Shown piece after piece: positions 8,788 to 17,376 of a DNA stretch of 37,431 nt; the stretch's first letter is position 1; every line of letters starts with the position of its first letter. The position numbers were made by a program, and so were the translations under genes. The stretch lies in contig JAKEEQ010000191.1 in assembly GCA_022616515.1 (NCBI GenBank), positions 1 through 37,431 on the forward strand, written 5' to 3'. Origin of the DNA: Chloroflexota bacterium. Lineage in GTDB: Bacteria; Chloroflexota; Anaerolineae; Aggregatilineales; J027. The notes beneath the pieces are model-generated. The model had not been told where the DNA came from. It saw only the letters and a list, made by a program, of their open reading frames with translations, and did not search any database.

Positions 8788-9432
8788 TCATTTGACCGCC
8801 ACGCCGGAAATATGAGGACCGCTCAGCCCTACCGGAAGTTTGAAGTGGTCAATATCTATCTGGCTGAATCCGGCCATCTCAACTGCCTTCCACGTTTCGC
8901 GGTTGAGGTGGCATCCATCGCCAATAATCTTCCATGCTGGCGTGGCAATATTTTGCCAGCGGCGCATCCATGTCTTTTCGGGTGCGGCAACATGTTCGAG
9001 GAACAGGTATTTACCACCCGGCTTCAACACTCGGTGAATCTCCGCGACAACATCAGGCACATCTTGCACAGAACACAGCACCAACGTGCTGATGACATAA
9101 TCGACACTCTGGTCTTCCAGCGGGATTTCTTCAGCGATCCCGGTTCGTATGTCCGCTGTTATCCCACGTCGTGCCGTCTCAGCCTCAAGATATTCCTGCA
9201 TGGCAAGGCTCGGTTCAATAGTGATGTATTGAATGTCGGCTGGCAGAAATTCAAGATTTGCACCTGTACCTGCCCCAATTTCCAATACTGTGCCGGAAAG
9301 GTTCGAAAACAATTCGTGTTTACGGTTGGCGACCATTCGGTTGTAACTTTCCATCTCGCGGAAGGTCAGCCCGGCAAGAAACCGCCGATACCAACCGCCC
9401 CGCGCATGCTTTTGATCATTCGCCGCTGTCAT
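8788..9432 (-). CDS. SAM-dependent methyltransferase, METTL7/TMT1-like
   Basis: The product is 214 residues. It is a class I Rossmann-fold methyltransferase (Methyltransf_11 type) with SAM motif I EIGAGTG (51-57), an acidic residue after 'ITIEPS' for the ribose hydroxyls, and 'HRVLKPGGKYLFLEHV' as the post-motif. The C-terminal stretch GDGCHLNRETWKAVEMAGF and final 'PHISGVAVK' resemble the animal METTL7/TMT1 thiol methyltransferases more than UbiE. That suggests a small-molecule, possibly thiol, substrate, but this is inference. It has no membrane anchor, unlike METTL7. The start is supported by GGGGAG about 9 nt upstream. Confidence 0.85.
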   Translation of the reverse strand: MTAANDQKHARGGWYRRFLAGLTFREMESYNRMVANRKHELFSNLSGTVLEIGAGTGANLEFLPADIQYITIEPSLAMQEYLEAETARRGITADIRTGIAEEIPLEDQSVDYVISTLVLCSVQDVPDVVAEIHRVLKPGGKYLFLEHVAAPEKTWMRRWQNIATPAWKIIGDGCHLNRETWKAVEMAGFSQIDIDHFKLPVGLSGPHISGVAVK

Positions 9433-9517
9433 GTGATTTTTCTCCCCGATTATTGAACCCGGCGTGCCGGTACAATATATACCCTATGCAGCATACTGAG
9501 AAGAAGGAGGAATTTTG

Positions 9518-10615
9518 ATGAAGGCGATAATCATGCTAATCATCGCGATTATGCTGGCGACATCGTTTGTAGTGACGGCGCAGGATAACGGCTGTCCGGC
9601 AGGGCAATTGCGCGTCAACGGCGAGTGTGCGGACCCGTCAATAAGCGCGTTGCCGACCGGCTGGAGTAAAATCGAACCCGGTGGCGAGACCATGTGCGCC
9701 TATGGCACAGACTATGCCTATTTCGTCCGGCCCGGCAATACGGACCGCCTGCTCGTTTTCTTTCAGGGTGGGGGCGGCTGCTGGAATACCGAAACGTGTC
9801 GTGATGATGGGCGCGAATTTAACGGCTTCATGGACACCGCCATCACCGCCCGCGACCATCCCGCCAATGCAGCGGGCGTCCTCGACCTCGATAACCCCGA
9901 AAATCCATTTGGCGAGGATACGGTGTTATATATCCCGGTGTGTACCGGCGATGTGCATTGGGGCAGTGCGTACACCGAATTTGAAGATGGCGTCGCCGTC
10001 CATTTCAACGGTTTCACCAATGCCACGACGGCTCTTCAGTGGGCCTACGAGAATATCCAGCAGCCGGAATCCGTTTTCGTGACCGGATGCAGTGCTGGCA
10101 GTATGGGGTCGATGTTCCATGTCCCGTACATTATCGAGCAGTATCCCACTGCACACCTCACACAAATTGGCGATTCGCTGTCGCTGCTCAATACCACCGC
10201 GCCGGGAATCGATTCAATCTGGCAGGCGTTTGATAACGTGCCTGACTGGATTCCGGGGCTGGCTGAGATGGACTTAAGTGAATGGTCTACCGCGCAGCAT
10301 TACATCGAAATCGCAAATTTTTATCCCGATTACACTTTTGGCGAGGTCAATTCGAATGCGGACCGGGTGCAGGTGTTTTATACATTCCCGGAAGGCGAAG
10401 GCGATGCTGCTGCCTGGACGGCGATGCTGGACCGCCATCTCAACACCATCTGGGACAGCGTCCCCAACTATCGCTCGTTTACCATAGGCGGAAACACGCA
10501 CTGCTTGCTGCCACGTGATGCCTTTTATGACTATGAGATAGATGGTGTGCGGTTGGTCGATTGGATTGCAGCACTGGACCGGGGCGAAGATGTAGACATC
10601 CTGCGACACGAATGA
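9518..10615 (+). CDS. Secreted pectinacetylesterase/Notum-family hydrolase
   Basis: The product is 365 residues with a clear signal peptide (about 1-22, cleavage near VTAQD). The alpha/beta-hydrolase core has the family's oxyanion strand FFQGGGGCWN (81-90) and the nucleophile elbow GCSAGSMG (Ser192). The catalytic histidine is in 'GGNTHCLL', just before the terminal 'VRLVDWI'. Many cysteines fit an extracellular enzyme. Plant relatives deacetylate pectin, animal Notum removes a lipid from Wnt, and bacterial members are mostly uncharacterised, so the substrate is open. The start is fixed by AAGGAGG (9504-9510), 7 nt before the ATG. Confidence 0.88.
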   Translation: MKAIIMLIIAIMLATSFVVTAQDNGCPAGQLRVNGECADPSISALPTGWSKIEPGGETMCAYGTDYAYFVRPGNTDRLLVFFQGGGGCWNTETCRDDGREFNGFMDTAITARDHPANAAGVLDLDNPENPFGEDTVLYIPVCTGDVHWGSAYTEFEDGVAVHFNGFTNATTALQWAYENIQQPESVFVTGCSAGSMGSMFHVPYIIEQYPTAHLTQIGDSLSLLNTTAPGIDSIWQAFDNVPDWIPGLAEMDLSEWSTAQHYIEIANFYPDYTFGEVNSNADRVQVFYTFPEGEGDAAAWTAMLDRHLNTIWDSVPNYRSFTIGGNTHCLLPRDAFYDYEIDGVRLVDWIAALDRGEDVDILRHE

Positions 10616-10618
10616 TAC

Positions 10619-11485
10619 CTACTTCGCATAACGATGCCCGTGTTGGATGGCAATCAACACCTGATGGCGGAGGTTACGCATGGACTCGGTAGGACGGGGC
10701 ATCAGGATGAGCTGGATGTACAGGCTGCGCAAATAATTCTTGATGTTTTGATAGACCACATTCATTACCGGGTCGCCCATTGGGCTTTTCAGGCCAGCCA
10801 CCAGTTCGCCCAGCCACTGCTGGTAAACCGGCATGCTGACCAGATTGCGCTCCATGATGCCAATGGTGGCTACCGCCAGCCGCTCATCCTCGTCATGCTG
10901 GTAAATATAACCGATGGGCTGCGTCAATTTGGAACTGATTGTCGCCAGCATCATTTCAAGCTGCGGGCCGCCGATGTGCTGGCTCTGGCTTAGATAGAGC
11001 AGGGTGTCTGCCGTGTGGGCCATCGCGTGTGCCCACCCTTTATCCATCACAAAACCGCGCACATCTTCTTCATTGGCAAGATACAGCACAATATCATCCA
11101 ACACCCGCCGTACATCGTTGACCTTCAGAAACGGGGCCTGATTATCCCGCTCAATAATCGTTCCCAGAATCAGCATAGAAAACGAGCGCAAAAATACGCT
11201 GTCCGTACCATATTCCCCCAATCCGTGCGTTAAATTTTGCTGCATTTGATCGAGCAGGGCATTAAGTTGATGTGGTTCATAGACGCCTTTGTAAATCCAG
11301 TTGGCGAGGATCATATAGGCATATTCATCGCGATATTCGGGGTCCGGCGAGCCAAGATACCCTACCAGTTCCACTGTTAACTCGTTGAGCGTGTAGTTTT
11401 CGGGCAGGCGATATTGGCGGTAGATGATGTTTTGCCAGAATTCGGGGGACTTCAAAAGAAATGGCTCCCATATGGTGCTAAACAC
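10619..11485 (-). CDS. DUF2785-family protein
   Basis: The product is 288 residues, soluble and mostly helical. The conserved core 'DKGWAHAMAHTADTLLYLSQ' (about 153-172) and the spacing of the helices around it match the DUF2785 family, whose function is unknown. Nothing suggests secretion. It converges on the pectinacetylesterase gene with only 3 nt between the stops. I propose no function. Confidence 0.75.
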   Translation of the reverse strand: MFSTIWEPFLLKSPEFWQNIIYRQYRLPENYTLNELTVELVGYLGSPDPEYRDEYAYMILANWIYKGVYEPHQLNALLDQMQQNLTHGLGEYGTDSVFLRSFSMLILGTIIERDNQAPFLKVNDVRRVLDDIVLYLANEEDVRGFVMDKGWAHAMAHTADTLLYLSQSQHIGGPQLEMMLATISSKLTQPIGYIYQHDEDERLAVATIGIMERNLVSMPVYQQWLGELVAGLKSPMGDPVMNVVYQNIKNYLRSLYIQLILMPRPTESMRNLRHQVLIAIQHGHRYAK

Positions 11486-11590
11486 ATGGGGCCATTATAT
11501 CGTTAGAATGGATAACGGCAACACTGATGCCTTCGCTGTTTCCATCACACGTCTCATGTAAAATGGATTTCGAAAATTTTAATCTTTATG

Positions 11591-11628
11591 ACCCCTCTCT
11601 AACCCTCCCCATGCATGGTTGGCGGGGG
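11591..11628. repeat. Fragment of hairpin family 2, inverted orientation
   Basis: CTCTCTAACCCTCCCC... is the reverse complement of the GGGGAGGGTTAGGG end of family 2, followed by ATGCATGGTTGGCGGGGG. It sits downstream of the divergent spacer at 11486. Confidence 0.5.
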
Positions 11629-11677
11629 TACACTTTTTTTTGTCAATGGAGACGAGTCGTGGTGCTGGAAGGCGGAT

Positions 11678-11698
11678 GGACACGGCAGTGCCGTGCCC
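11678..11698 (-). repeat. Solitary REP-like hairpin (foot mutated)
   Basis: GGACACGGC-AGT-GCCGTGCCC is, on the minus strand, the same hairpin as the one at 31272-31292. The foot here reads AGAG instead of GTAG. It lies in the gene-poor spacer 11486-12150. Confidence 0.6.
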
Positions 11699-11754
11699 CT
11701 CTTGGAGTTTGACTGATGGCATTGGGCATGACGGAGGGGGATTGGAGTGCGTGA

Positions 11755-11984
11755 CGGTTCGGGTATGACAAAGCCAGTGAAATCCCGTTTGGCGAAACGC
11801 TGCACCATGTGGGCGAAGATGAACGGTATGTGGTGGGTGGGGACGCGACACAGACGCCGCGCAGCAGTCGCAAACTGGAGGGAGCGGGTTGGTTACGCAA
11901 ACCTGCGCACGCCGCTGTTCATGCTGGTTCAATGGCAGCTGGCTCCAGTAAAGCAGGGCGACAAGCAGTGTTTCAATCCCCATA
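11755..11984 (+). other. Possible gene remnant, unrecognised
   Basis: The only coding-like stretch in the 11486-12150 spacer. One plus-strand frame reads a plausible hydrophilic peptide (YDKASEIPFGET..., ...YVVGGDATQTP...) ending at TAG near 11984. It is preceded by an in-frame TGA and has no credible start. It may be an eroded gene or chance. I recognise no family. Confidence 0.2.
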
Positions 11985-12150
11985 GTGCCGTCCTGTCCGT
12001 TCAGTGGAGTGCCCGGGTCTATGCCCTGTTGCTGCTGCTCGATCTTAGTTCTATGTTGGGTGCCTTTACTTTCACTTTCATACCATCACAGCCCTTGTTT
12101 TCTCTTCATGGCCTCCTTAAACTGCCAAACTCCAGCGGACGGGACGTATC

Positions 12151-12411
12151 CTATGCGAATGTGTCGATGTCGATGATGGTCCAGCCTACCTGAAATGGCG
12201 CATCTTCCTCGGCTTCAACCTCTTCTTCCAGTTCATCCACCGGGGCTGGTTCTTCCTCAACCACTTCTTCATAATCACCCGGCGAGAGTTTGTCGCTGTA
12301 GGTGATAATGGACAGGAAACCCAGTGGGAGCAACATCACGACGAGCAAACAATATATCAGAAACTTCATATCCTGGGCGTTTTCATCAAGTCTTTCAACA
12401 TCGGAGGTCAT
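12151..12411 (-). CDS. Small membrane protein with acidic tail
   Basis: The product is 86 residues. A short N-terminus and one hydrophobic helix (about 16-38) are followed by a tail extremely rich in Glu, Asp and Pro (about 45-75). It is divergent from prfA with about 130 bp between them. There is no homologue I can name. Composition and the start position make a real gene plausible. Confidence 0.55.
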   Translation of the reverse strand: MTSDVERLDENAQDMKFLIYCLLVVMLLPLGFLSIITYSDKLSPGDYEEVVEEEPAPVDELEEEVEAEEDAPFQVGWTIIDIDTFA

Positions 12412-12472
12412 CTGTTCTTCGCCTTGTGTGCCTGTAATCCATGCTCCCTACTATATATTCCCTTAACGTGAA

Positions 12473-12502
12473 TCGACAAGTGGTAGTTGATTCTGGTAGA
12501 AT
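12473..12502 (+). promoter_or_regulatory. Candidate prfA promoter
   Basis: TCGACA (12473-12478) and TAGAAT (12497-12502) are 18 bp apart and about 40 bp before the prfA start. The -10 is good and the -35 is two mismatches from consensus. Confidence 0.3.
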
Positions 12503-12539
12503 GACTCCACCCAAATCCGCGTTATGAGAGTATAAAACT

Positions 12540-13613
12540 ATGTCATTGGATGAAAAGCTGGCTGGTGTTGAGCAGCGCTTCGAAGAAATCAACGCCTTGA
12601 TGGCGAATCCAGCGGTTGCGGTCGATTACGAGCGCATTGCCGAGCTGGCTCAAGAAAAATCGAATATCGAACACGTCGTCGCCAAATACCGCGAACTGCG
12701 CGATTCCCGCGAAACACTGGTAGAAACAAAAACTTTGCTGGATGATCCTGATCTGGGCGACATGGCCCGTGAAGAGGTCAATCAACTGGAAGAGCGTATA
12801 CCTCGACTGGAAGAAGAACTAAAGATCATGCTGCTGCCCAAAGACCCCCGTGACGAAAAGAACGTCATCGTCGAAATTCGTGCCGGGGCGGGTGGTGATG
12901 AGGCCGGGCTGTTTGCGGCAGATTTGTTCCGCATGTATTCACGGTATGCCGACCGTCGGCGCTGGAAAACGACAGTTCTGAATTCCCACGAAACAGGCGT
13001 GGGCGGCTATAAGTCAATCACCTTTGAGGTGAAGGGGCATGGAGCCTTCAGCCGCCTGAAGTATGAAAGTGGTGTCCATCGTGTGCAGCGTGTTCCCACT
13101 ACCGAAAGTCAGGGCCGAATCCATACCAGCACGGCGACGGTCGCGGTATTGGCTGAAGTGGATGAAGTCGAGATTGATCTGGATATGAATAATGATGTTC
13201 GGGTGGATGTCTTTCGCAGTCAGGGGGCGGGCGGTCAGAGCGTGAACACTACCGATTCGGCGGTGCGCATGACCCACCTCCCAACCGGGATTGTGGTGGA
13301 ATGTCAGGATGAGCGCAGCCAGCTACAAAACCGCATGCGTGCCAAACAGATTTTGATGGCCCGGTTGTATGATCTGGAACTTGAGCGCCAGCGTGCCGAA
13401 CGTGAGGAAGCGCGTCGCAGCCAGATTGGCGGCGGTGACCGCAGCGAGAAGATTCGCACCTATAATTTCCCACAGAGCCGCGTCACCGATCATCGCATCA
13501 ACCTGTCCAGTTACAACATAACCGCTATTCTGGACGGCGATATTGAAGAATTTATCGACCAGCTTGCTACTCAGGAACAGGCCGAACTGTTGCAGGCCGT
13601 TGAGGCGTCGTAA
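12540..13613 (+). CDS. prfA: Peptide chain release factor 1
   Basis: The product is 357 residues, normal length. It terminates translation at UAA and UAG by triggering peptidyl-tRNA hydrolysis on the ribosome. The stop-codon-reading tripeptide of RF1 is present as PTT (186-188, in [10 protein letters not shown]). The catalytic GGQ is at 231-233 in [17 protein letters not shown], followed by the conserved [14 protein letters not shown]-like helix. The PxT motif separates it from RF2 (SPF). The gene usually sits next to prmC, which is absent here; the next gene downstream is convergent pdhC. Confidence 0.96.
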   Translation: MSLDEKLAGVEQRFEEINALMANPAVAVDYERIAELAQEKSNIEHVVAKYRELRDSRETLVETKTLLDDPDLGDMAREEVNQLEERIPRLEEELKIMLLPKDPRDEKNVIVEIRAGAGGDEAGLFAADLFRMYSRYADRRRWKTTVLNSHETGVGGYKSITFEVKGHGAFSRLKYESGVHRVQRVPTTESQGRIHTSTATVAVLAEVDEVEIDLDMNNDVRVDVFRSQGAGGQSVNTTDSAVRMTHLPTGIVVECQDERSQLQNRMRAKQILMARLYDLELERQRAEREEARRSQIGGGDRSEKIRTYNFPQSRVTDHRINLSSYNITAILDGDIEEFIDQLATQEQAELLQAVEAS

Positions 13614-13652
13614 TCCAAGAGATGTCTGCTCAATTCTAGCGGCTGGGAGAGG

Positions 13653-13682
13653 AATCAAAAAGGCGGGCATCACACCCGCCTC
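13653..13682 (-). terminator. Intrinsic terminator of the pdh operon
   Basis: On the minus strand GGCGGG-TGTGAT-GCCCGCC is followed by TTTTTGATT, 7 nt beyond the pdhC stop. The hairpin could also slow transcription arriving from prfA, but the plus-strand side lacks a good U-run. Confidence 0.75.
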
Positions 13683-13688
13683 GTTGCT

Positions 13689-15008
13689 TTACACCACAAT
13701 CCGCATTGGATTTTCGAGGACTTCCTTCAGGCGCTTCATAAACTGCGCACCTTCGGCTCCATCGCTGACGCGGTGGTCTACGCTGATGGTGGCCTTCATG
13801 CGAACGCCAATTGTAATCTCGCCATCCTTGACAACGGGCACTTCTTGCGCTGATCCAACGGCCAGAATGGCGCTTTCCGGCGGGTTGATAATCGCCAGGA
13901 AATGTTCAACATCAAAGGCTCCGAGATTGCTGACGGTAAAGGTCGCGCCTTCGACATCGTCTGGCTTGATGCGGCCTTCACGGGCACGCGCAATCATGGC
14001 CTTGTTGGAGACGGATAAGTCACTCAGGCTGCGTTTGTCGGCATTGGGCGCAACCACATTAATGAGACCGTTTTCAACCGCGACCGCAATGCCGATATTG
14101 ATCTTCTTGTGGCGGACGAGCTTGTCGCCGTAGAAGTGAGTGTTCAAGTTCGGGAAATCACGCAGGGTTATTGCCACCGCCTTGATAATGATGTCGTTGA
14201 CGGTGATTTTCTCTTCATCGGAAAGCTGGGCGTTGAGGTCTTTGCGCAGCTTCAAAGCGGGTCCCATATCGATTTCGGATGTGACATAGAAATGCGGCAC
14301 AAACATGAAGCTTTCCTGCGTTCGCTCGCCAACAAGCTGGCGCATGCGGCTCAGTTCAAGCTCTTCAATATCGGCACCTGTCGGGGCCTTATGAGTTGGC
14401 GCGGAAACCTTGCCGGGTTTGGCTGCCGCGACAGCAGCAGGAGCGGCGGGTGCTTCATCCGGCGAGAAGCCTTCGACATCACGCTTCACAATACGACCGC
14501 CGGGGCCACTGCCTTTCACCTGCTCAAGTTTAATCCCCTGATCGGCTGCCATGCGACGCGCCACCGGACTGGCCTTCACGCCATCCGGCAAACCATCGCC
14601 ATTAGCGGAGGGCTGGATTGTGCCGCGTGGTGCCTCGGACTTGACCTCCGTTTTTTCAGCCGTCTTGGTCGCGACTTCCTTTTCTTGTCCGTCAGCAGCC
14701 TCAGCGGATGATTCGGCTTTGGGAAGCTCTTCTTCTGCCGTTTCGGTATCCATATTGGAAATATCTTCATCGGCCCCACCGATAATCGCAATCGGGGCAC
14801 CGACCTCTACAACCGTGTCCTCTTTAACGAACGTCTTGCGTAGAATGCCGCTCGCATACGCTTCAACTTCAACCGTCGCCTTGTCGGTTTCGATCTCGGC
14901 CAGAACATCGCCTTCATTCACCTGATCGCCAATCTGTTTGACCCAGCGGATGAGGGTTCCTTCCTGCATGTCGAAGCCCAGCTTGGGCATGGTTACCAGT
15001 TCAGCCAT
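13689..15008 (-). CDS. pdhC: Pyruvate dehydrogenase E2 (dihydrolipoamide acetyltransferase)
   Basis: The product is 439 residues. A single lipoyl domain (about 1-78) carries the lipoylated Lys43 in ETDKATVEVEA. It is followed by an acidic/Ala-rich linker, a peripheral-subunit-binding domain (about 145-180, KASPVARRMAADQGI...GPGGRIVKRDV) and another linker. The trimeric acyltransferase domain (about 210-439) ends with the catalytic His412 in VDHRVSDGAEGA. The enzyme transfers acetyl from lipoyl to CoA. It is the last gene of pdhA-pdhB-pdhC, with AGGAG before the ATG and a terminator behind it. By sequence alone a branched-chain or acetoin E2 cannot be fully excluded. Confidence 0.92.
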   Translation of the reverse strand: MAELVTMPKLGFDMQEGTLIRWVKQIGDQVNEGDVLAEIETDKATVEVEAYASGILRKTFVKEDTVVEVGAPIAIIGGADEDISNMDTETAEEELPKAESSAEAADGQEKEVATKTAEKTEVKSEAPRGTIQPSANGDGLPDGVKASPVARRMAADQGIKLEQVKGSGPGGRIVKRDVEGFSPDEAPAAPAAVAAAKPGKVSAPTHKAPTGADIEELELSRMRQLVGERTQESFMFVPHFYVTSEIDMGPALKLRKDLNAQLSDEEKITVNDIIIKAVAITLRDFPNLNTHFYGDKLVRHKKINIGIAVAVENGLINVVAPNADKRSLSDLSVSNKAMIARAREGRIKPDDVEGATFTVSNLGAFDVEHFLAIINPPESAILAVGSAQEVPVVKDGEITIGVRMKATISVDHRVSDGAEGAQFMKRLKEVLENPMRIVV

Positions 15009-15023
15009 ACCAGTTCTCCTGAC

Positions 15024-16013
15024 TTAGTAGACGATTTCTTTCACTGCCTTGACCACCTTTTCGGCATCCGGCAGTGCCATTTGTTCCAGTTCGCGCGAAT
15101 ATGGCAGCGGCGCATCTTCGGCACTGACACGCTTGACCGGCGCATCCATCCAATCGAAGGCATGATCCATCACCTGTGCCGTGATTTCGCTGGCAACGCC
15201 AAACATCGGGTAGCCTTCATCGACCACCACCATGCGGTTGGTCTTCTTGAAGCTCTCGATGAAGAGGTCGGTATCCAGTGGACGCAGCCAGCGCAAATCG
15301 ACCACTTCTGCCGAAACGCCGTCTTTTTCGAGTTGTTCTGCCGCTTCCAGCGCAATATGCACACCCTTACTGTAACTCACCAGCGTCACGTCGCTGCCTT
15401 CACGGGCTATATTGCTTTTACCAATGGGCAACATGAAATCCGGGTCATCAACCGGCACTTCGGCACGTTTTTGATACAACGTACTGTGCTCGACAAACAT
15501 CACGGGATTATCATCGCGAATCGATGCTTTAAGCATACCATATGCGTCATAGGCATTCGACGGGCAGGCGATATAAAGACCGGGGAAATGGGCAAAAATG
15601 GCTTCGGGGCTGTGTGAGTGAGTCGCACCAAGTTGGCGTCCACCACCCGTTGTGGTGCGGATGACCAGCGGCACAGTGAACTGCCCACCGAACATATAAC
15701 GCACTTTGGCGGCATGATTCACGATGGCGTCCATCGCTACAAATGCGAAGTTGATGGTCATCAACTCGGCTACCGGGCGCAGGCCGTTCATGGCAGCGCC
15801 AGTTGCCGCGCCGACAATTGCCATTTCCGAGATGGGTGTATCCCGAACACGGCGTTCACCGTAATCATCATAGAAGCCGCGTGTCACAGCATAGGTTCCG
15901 CCCCACACACCAACCTCTTCACCCATAATAAACACATCATCATCACGATCCATCTCCTCGCGGAGGGCATTGCTAATCGCCTCGCGGATGGTCATCATCT
16001 TCATTTCAGCCAT
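15024..16013 (-). CDS. pdhB: Pyruvate dehydrogenase E1 component, beta subunit
   Basis: The product is 329 residues. Transketolase-like pyrimidine-binding and C-terminal domains are present: 'TIREAISNALREEMDRD', 'MGEEVGVWGGTYAVTRGF', 'RDTPISEMAIVGAATGAA', 'TGGGRQLGATHSHSPE' and the closing 'LPYSRELEQMALP'. With PdhA it decarboxylates pyruvate and reductively acetylates the E2 lipoyl group. I place the start at the ATG at 16013, with AGGTGA in front of it; a GTG at 16025 is also in frame, directly after the pdhA stop. Either way the genes are tightly coupled. The family also includes 2-oxoisovalerate and acetoin E1 beta. Confidence 0.92.
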   Translation of the reverse strand: MAEMKMMTIREAISNALREEMDRDDDVFIMGEEVGVWGGTYAVTRGFYDDYGERRVRDTPISEMAIVGAATGAAMNGLRPVAELMTINFAFVAMDAIVNHAAKVRYMFGGQFTVPLVIRTTTGGGRQLGATHSHSPEAIFAHFPGLYIACPSNAYDAYGMLKASIRDDNPVMFVEHSTLYQKRAEVPVDDPDFMLPIGKSNIAREGSDVTLVSYSKGVHIALEAAEQLEKDGVSAEVVDLRWLRPLDTDLFIESFKKTNRMVVVDEGYPMFGVASEITAQVMDHAFDWMDAPVKRVSAEDAPLPYSRELEQMALPDAEKVVKAVKEIVY

Positions 16014-16025
16014 CTCTATCGTCAC

Positions 16026-16988
16026 CTATGAGTAAATGTCTACGAACAAGTCGTCAAATTCGGGATTGGGGCTGTTGGTCGCAAACTCCACAGCCTCATT
16101 AATCAAATCTCGTGCTTCGCGGTCAAAAACGTCCAGTTGTTCCTGAGTAACCTTATGCTCACCAATGAGTTTGTCACCAAAGATGCGGATGGGGTCGCCC
16201 TCCTGATATTCGTGGACTTCTTCTTTGGTCCGGTAGCGTTCCGGGTCGCCCATACTATGACCGACAAAGCGATAAGTCAGCGATTCCATCAAGATGGGGC
16301 CGTTCTTCTTCGCATATTCGAGGGCTTCTTTGGTGGCATCGTACACCGCCAGCACATCCATCCCATCCACACGCGGGCCTTCTTTCATGCCATAGCCCAC
16401 TGCCCGCTTGACGAGTTCGGTCTCACCGGAGGCGCGGTCAACGGCAGTCCCCATACCATACTGGTTATTCTCAATCATCCATACTACCGGCAAATCCCAC
16501 ACGGCGGACATGTTCAGGGACTCATGGAAATAGCCGATGTTGGTTGAACCGTCGCCCATCAGACATAACACCGCAAAATTTTCGTCTTTGTAACGCGCAC
16601 GCAGCGCCAGCCCTGTTGCCAGCGGCAAATGTCCACCTACAATGGCATACCCGCCCCAGAAATGCTTGTCCTTGTCCGCCAGGTGCATTGAGCCACCTTT
16701 GCCTTTACTGACGCCGGTAGTTTTGCCCATCATCTCGGCCAGAATGTACTTGGGTTCAATCCCGATTGACACGGCGATACCGTGATCACGATAAGCCGTA
16801 ATAACATGGTCATCTTCACCGAGCGCCCACACAGCGCCAACGCCGGTTGCTTCTTGCCCGATATACAAATGGAGAAAACCGCCGATAAGACCCTGTTGGT
16901 AGAGTTCGGCACTTTTTTCCTCCAGACGACGTATCACGACCATATTACGATACATATCGAGCAGGGTGTCTTTACTTAAATCAGCCAT
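16026..16988 (-). CDS. pdhA: Pyruvate dehydrogenase E1 component, alpha subunit
   Basis: The product is 320 residues. It is the thiamine-diphosphate-binding subunit, with the ThDP motif GDGSTNIGYFHE...ENNQYGMGT, the 'GGSMHL' and 'AVGYGMKEGPRVDGMDVLAV' segments and 'RFVGHSMGDPERYRTKEE' as the regulatory-loop region. I chose the ATG at 16988 (MADLSKDTLL) because AAGGAA lies about 8 nt upstream; the frame is open to 17045, but the extra 19 residues (with three cysteines) look non-coding. It is first in the operon. No lpd (E3) gene is in the window, so dihydrolipoamide dehydrogenase must be supplied from elsewhere. Confidence 0.93.
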   Translation of the reverse strand: MADLSKDTLLDMYRNMVVIRRLEEKSAELYQQGLIGGFLHLYIGQEATGVGAVWALGEDDHVITAYRDHGIAVSIGIEPKYILAEMMGKTTGVSKGKGGSMHLADKDKHFWGGYAIVGGHLPLATGLALRARYKDENFAVLCLMGDGSTNIGYFHESLNMSAVWDLPVVWMIENNQYGMGTAVDRASGETELVKRAVGYGMKEGPRVDGMDVLAVYDATKEALEYAKKNGPILMESLTYRFVGHSMGDPERYRTKEEVHEYQEGDPIRIFGDKLIGEHKVTQEQLDVFDREARDLINEAVEFATNSPNPEFDDLFVDIYS

Positions 16989-17053
16989 ACATTTGTTCCT
17001 TCGCTTACTGCAAATCAAACAGCTCATTAACCTTGAAGAAAGCATTTTTGCAG

Positions 17054-17204
17054 GATAGTGGTAACACTTTGACTGATAAGGTGGTTTAACTCGCGGACGG
17101 GATGTATCCCGTCCCTACGGTTAATGACAGGGGTTTCGTAGGGACAGCATACATGCTGTCCGATAAAAGAAAAACTCTCATCAGTCAATAAATCACCACT
17201 ACCT
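17054..17204. repeat. Small MITE-like element B
   Basis: This is a roughly 150-bp element between pdhA and tdh. The left end (17054-17080, with AGTGGTAACACTTTGACTGA) and the reverse complement of the right end (17178-17204, with AGTGGTGATTTATTGACTGA) agree at about 20 of 27 positions. The interior is essentially just a REP-like hairpin pair (17095-17161). The ends match the right end of element A at 7338-7360. It is non-coding. The remaining 17205-17376 holds only a possible terminator. Confidence 0.6.
17095..17161. repeat. REP-like hairpin pair B
   Basis: Hairpin 1 is the near-perfect GGACGGGATGTATCCCGTCC (17095-17114) followed by CTAC. GTAG (17138-17141) precedes hairpin 2, GGACAGCATACATGCTGTCC (17142-17161). 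Both stems are 9 bp. The second has a different sequence from the first, yet both arms have changed together. Confidence 0.8.
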
Positions 17205-17244
17205 TTTCGTCTCAAAAAAGGGGGTGTATTTTCAACATAGGGGC

Positions 17245-17273
17245 ATAAAGGCGGGCGGATATGTGACCCGCCC
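17245..17273 (-). terminator. Candidate terminator downstream of tdh
   Basis: On the minus strand GGGCGG pairs with CCGCCC around a 9-nt loop, followed by GCCTTTATG. It lies about 100 nt past the tdh stop. The U-run is short. Confidence 0.3.
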
Positions 17274-17376
17274 ATCCGTATTTTGTCCCTACAGAATTCC
17301 TACGGTTTACAGACAACCGATATTAACACGAAGCTGAAGCCCTAACAAGGAAAAATCGCTCGTGCATGTGCACAAA

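Noticed and set aside
11747-12193. A plus-strand frame from ATG in the gene-poor spacer, ending inside the small membrane protein gene
   Set aside because: The product is arginine- then serine/leucine-rich with no family likeness, and it overlaps the better-supported minus-strand gene.
14109-14711. A 200-codon plus-strand frame opposite pdhC
   Set aside because: Antisense shadow of the E2 gene; no motif, no start signal.
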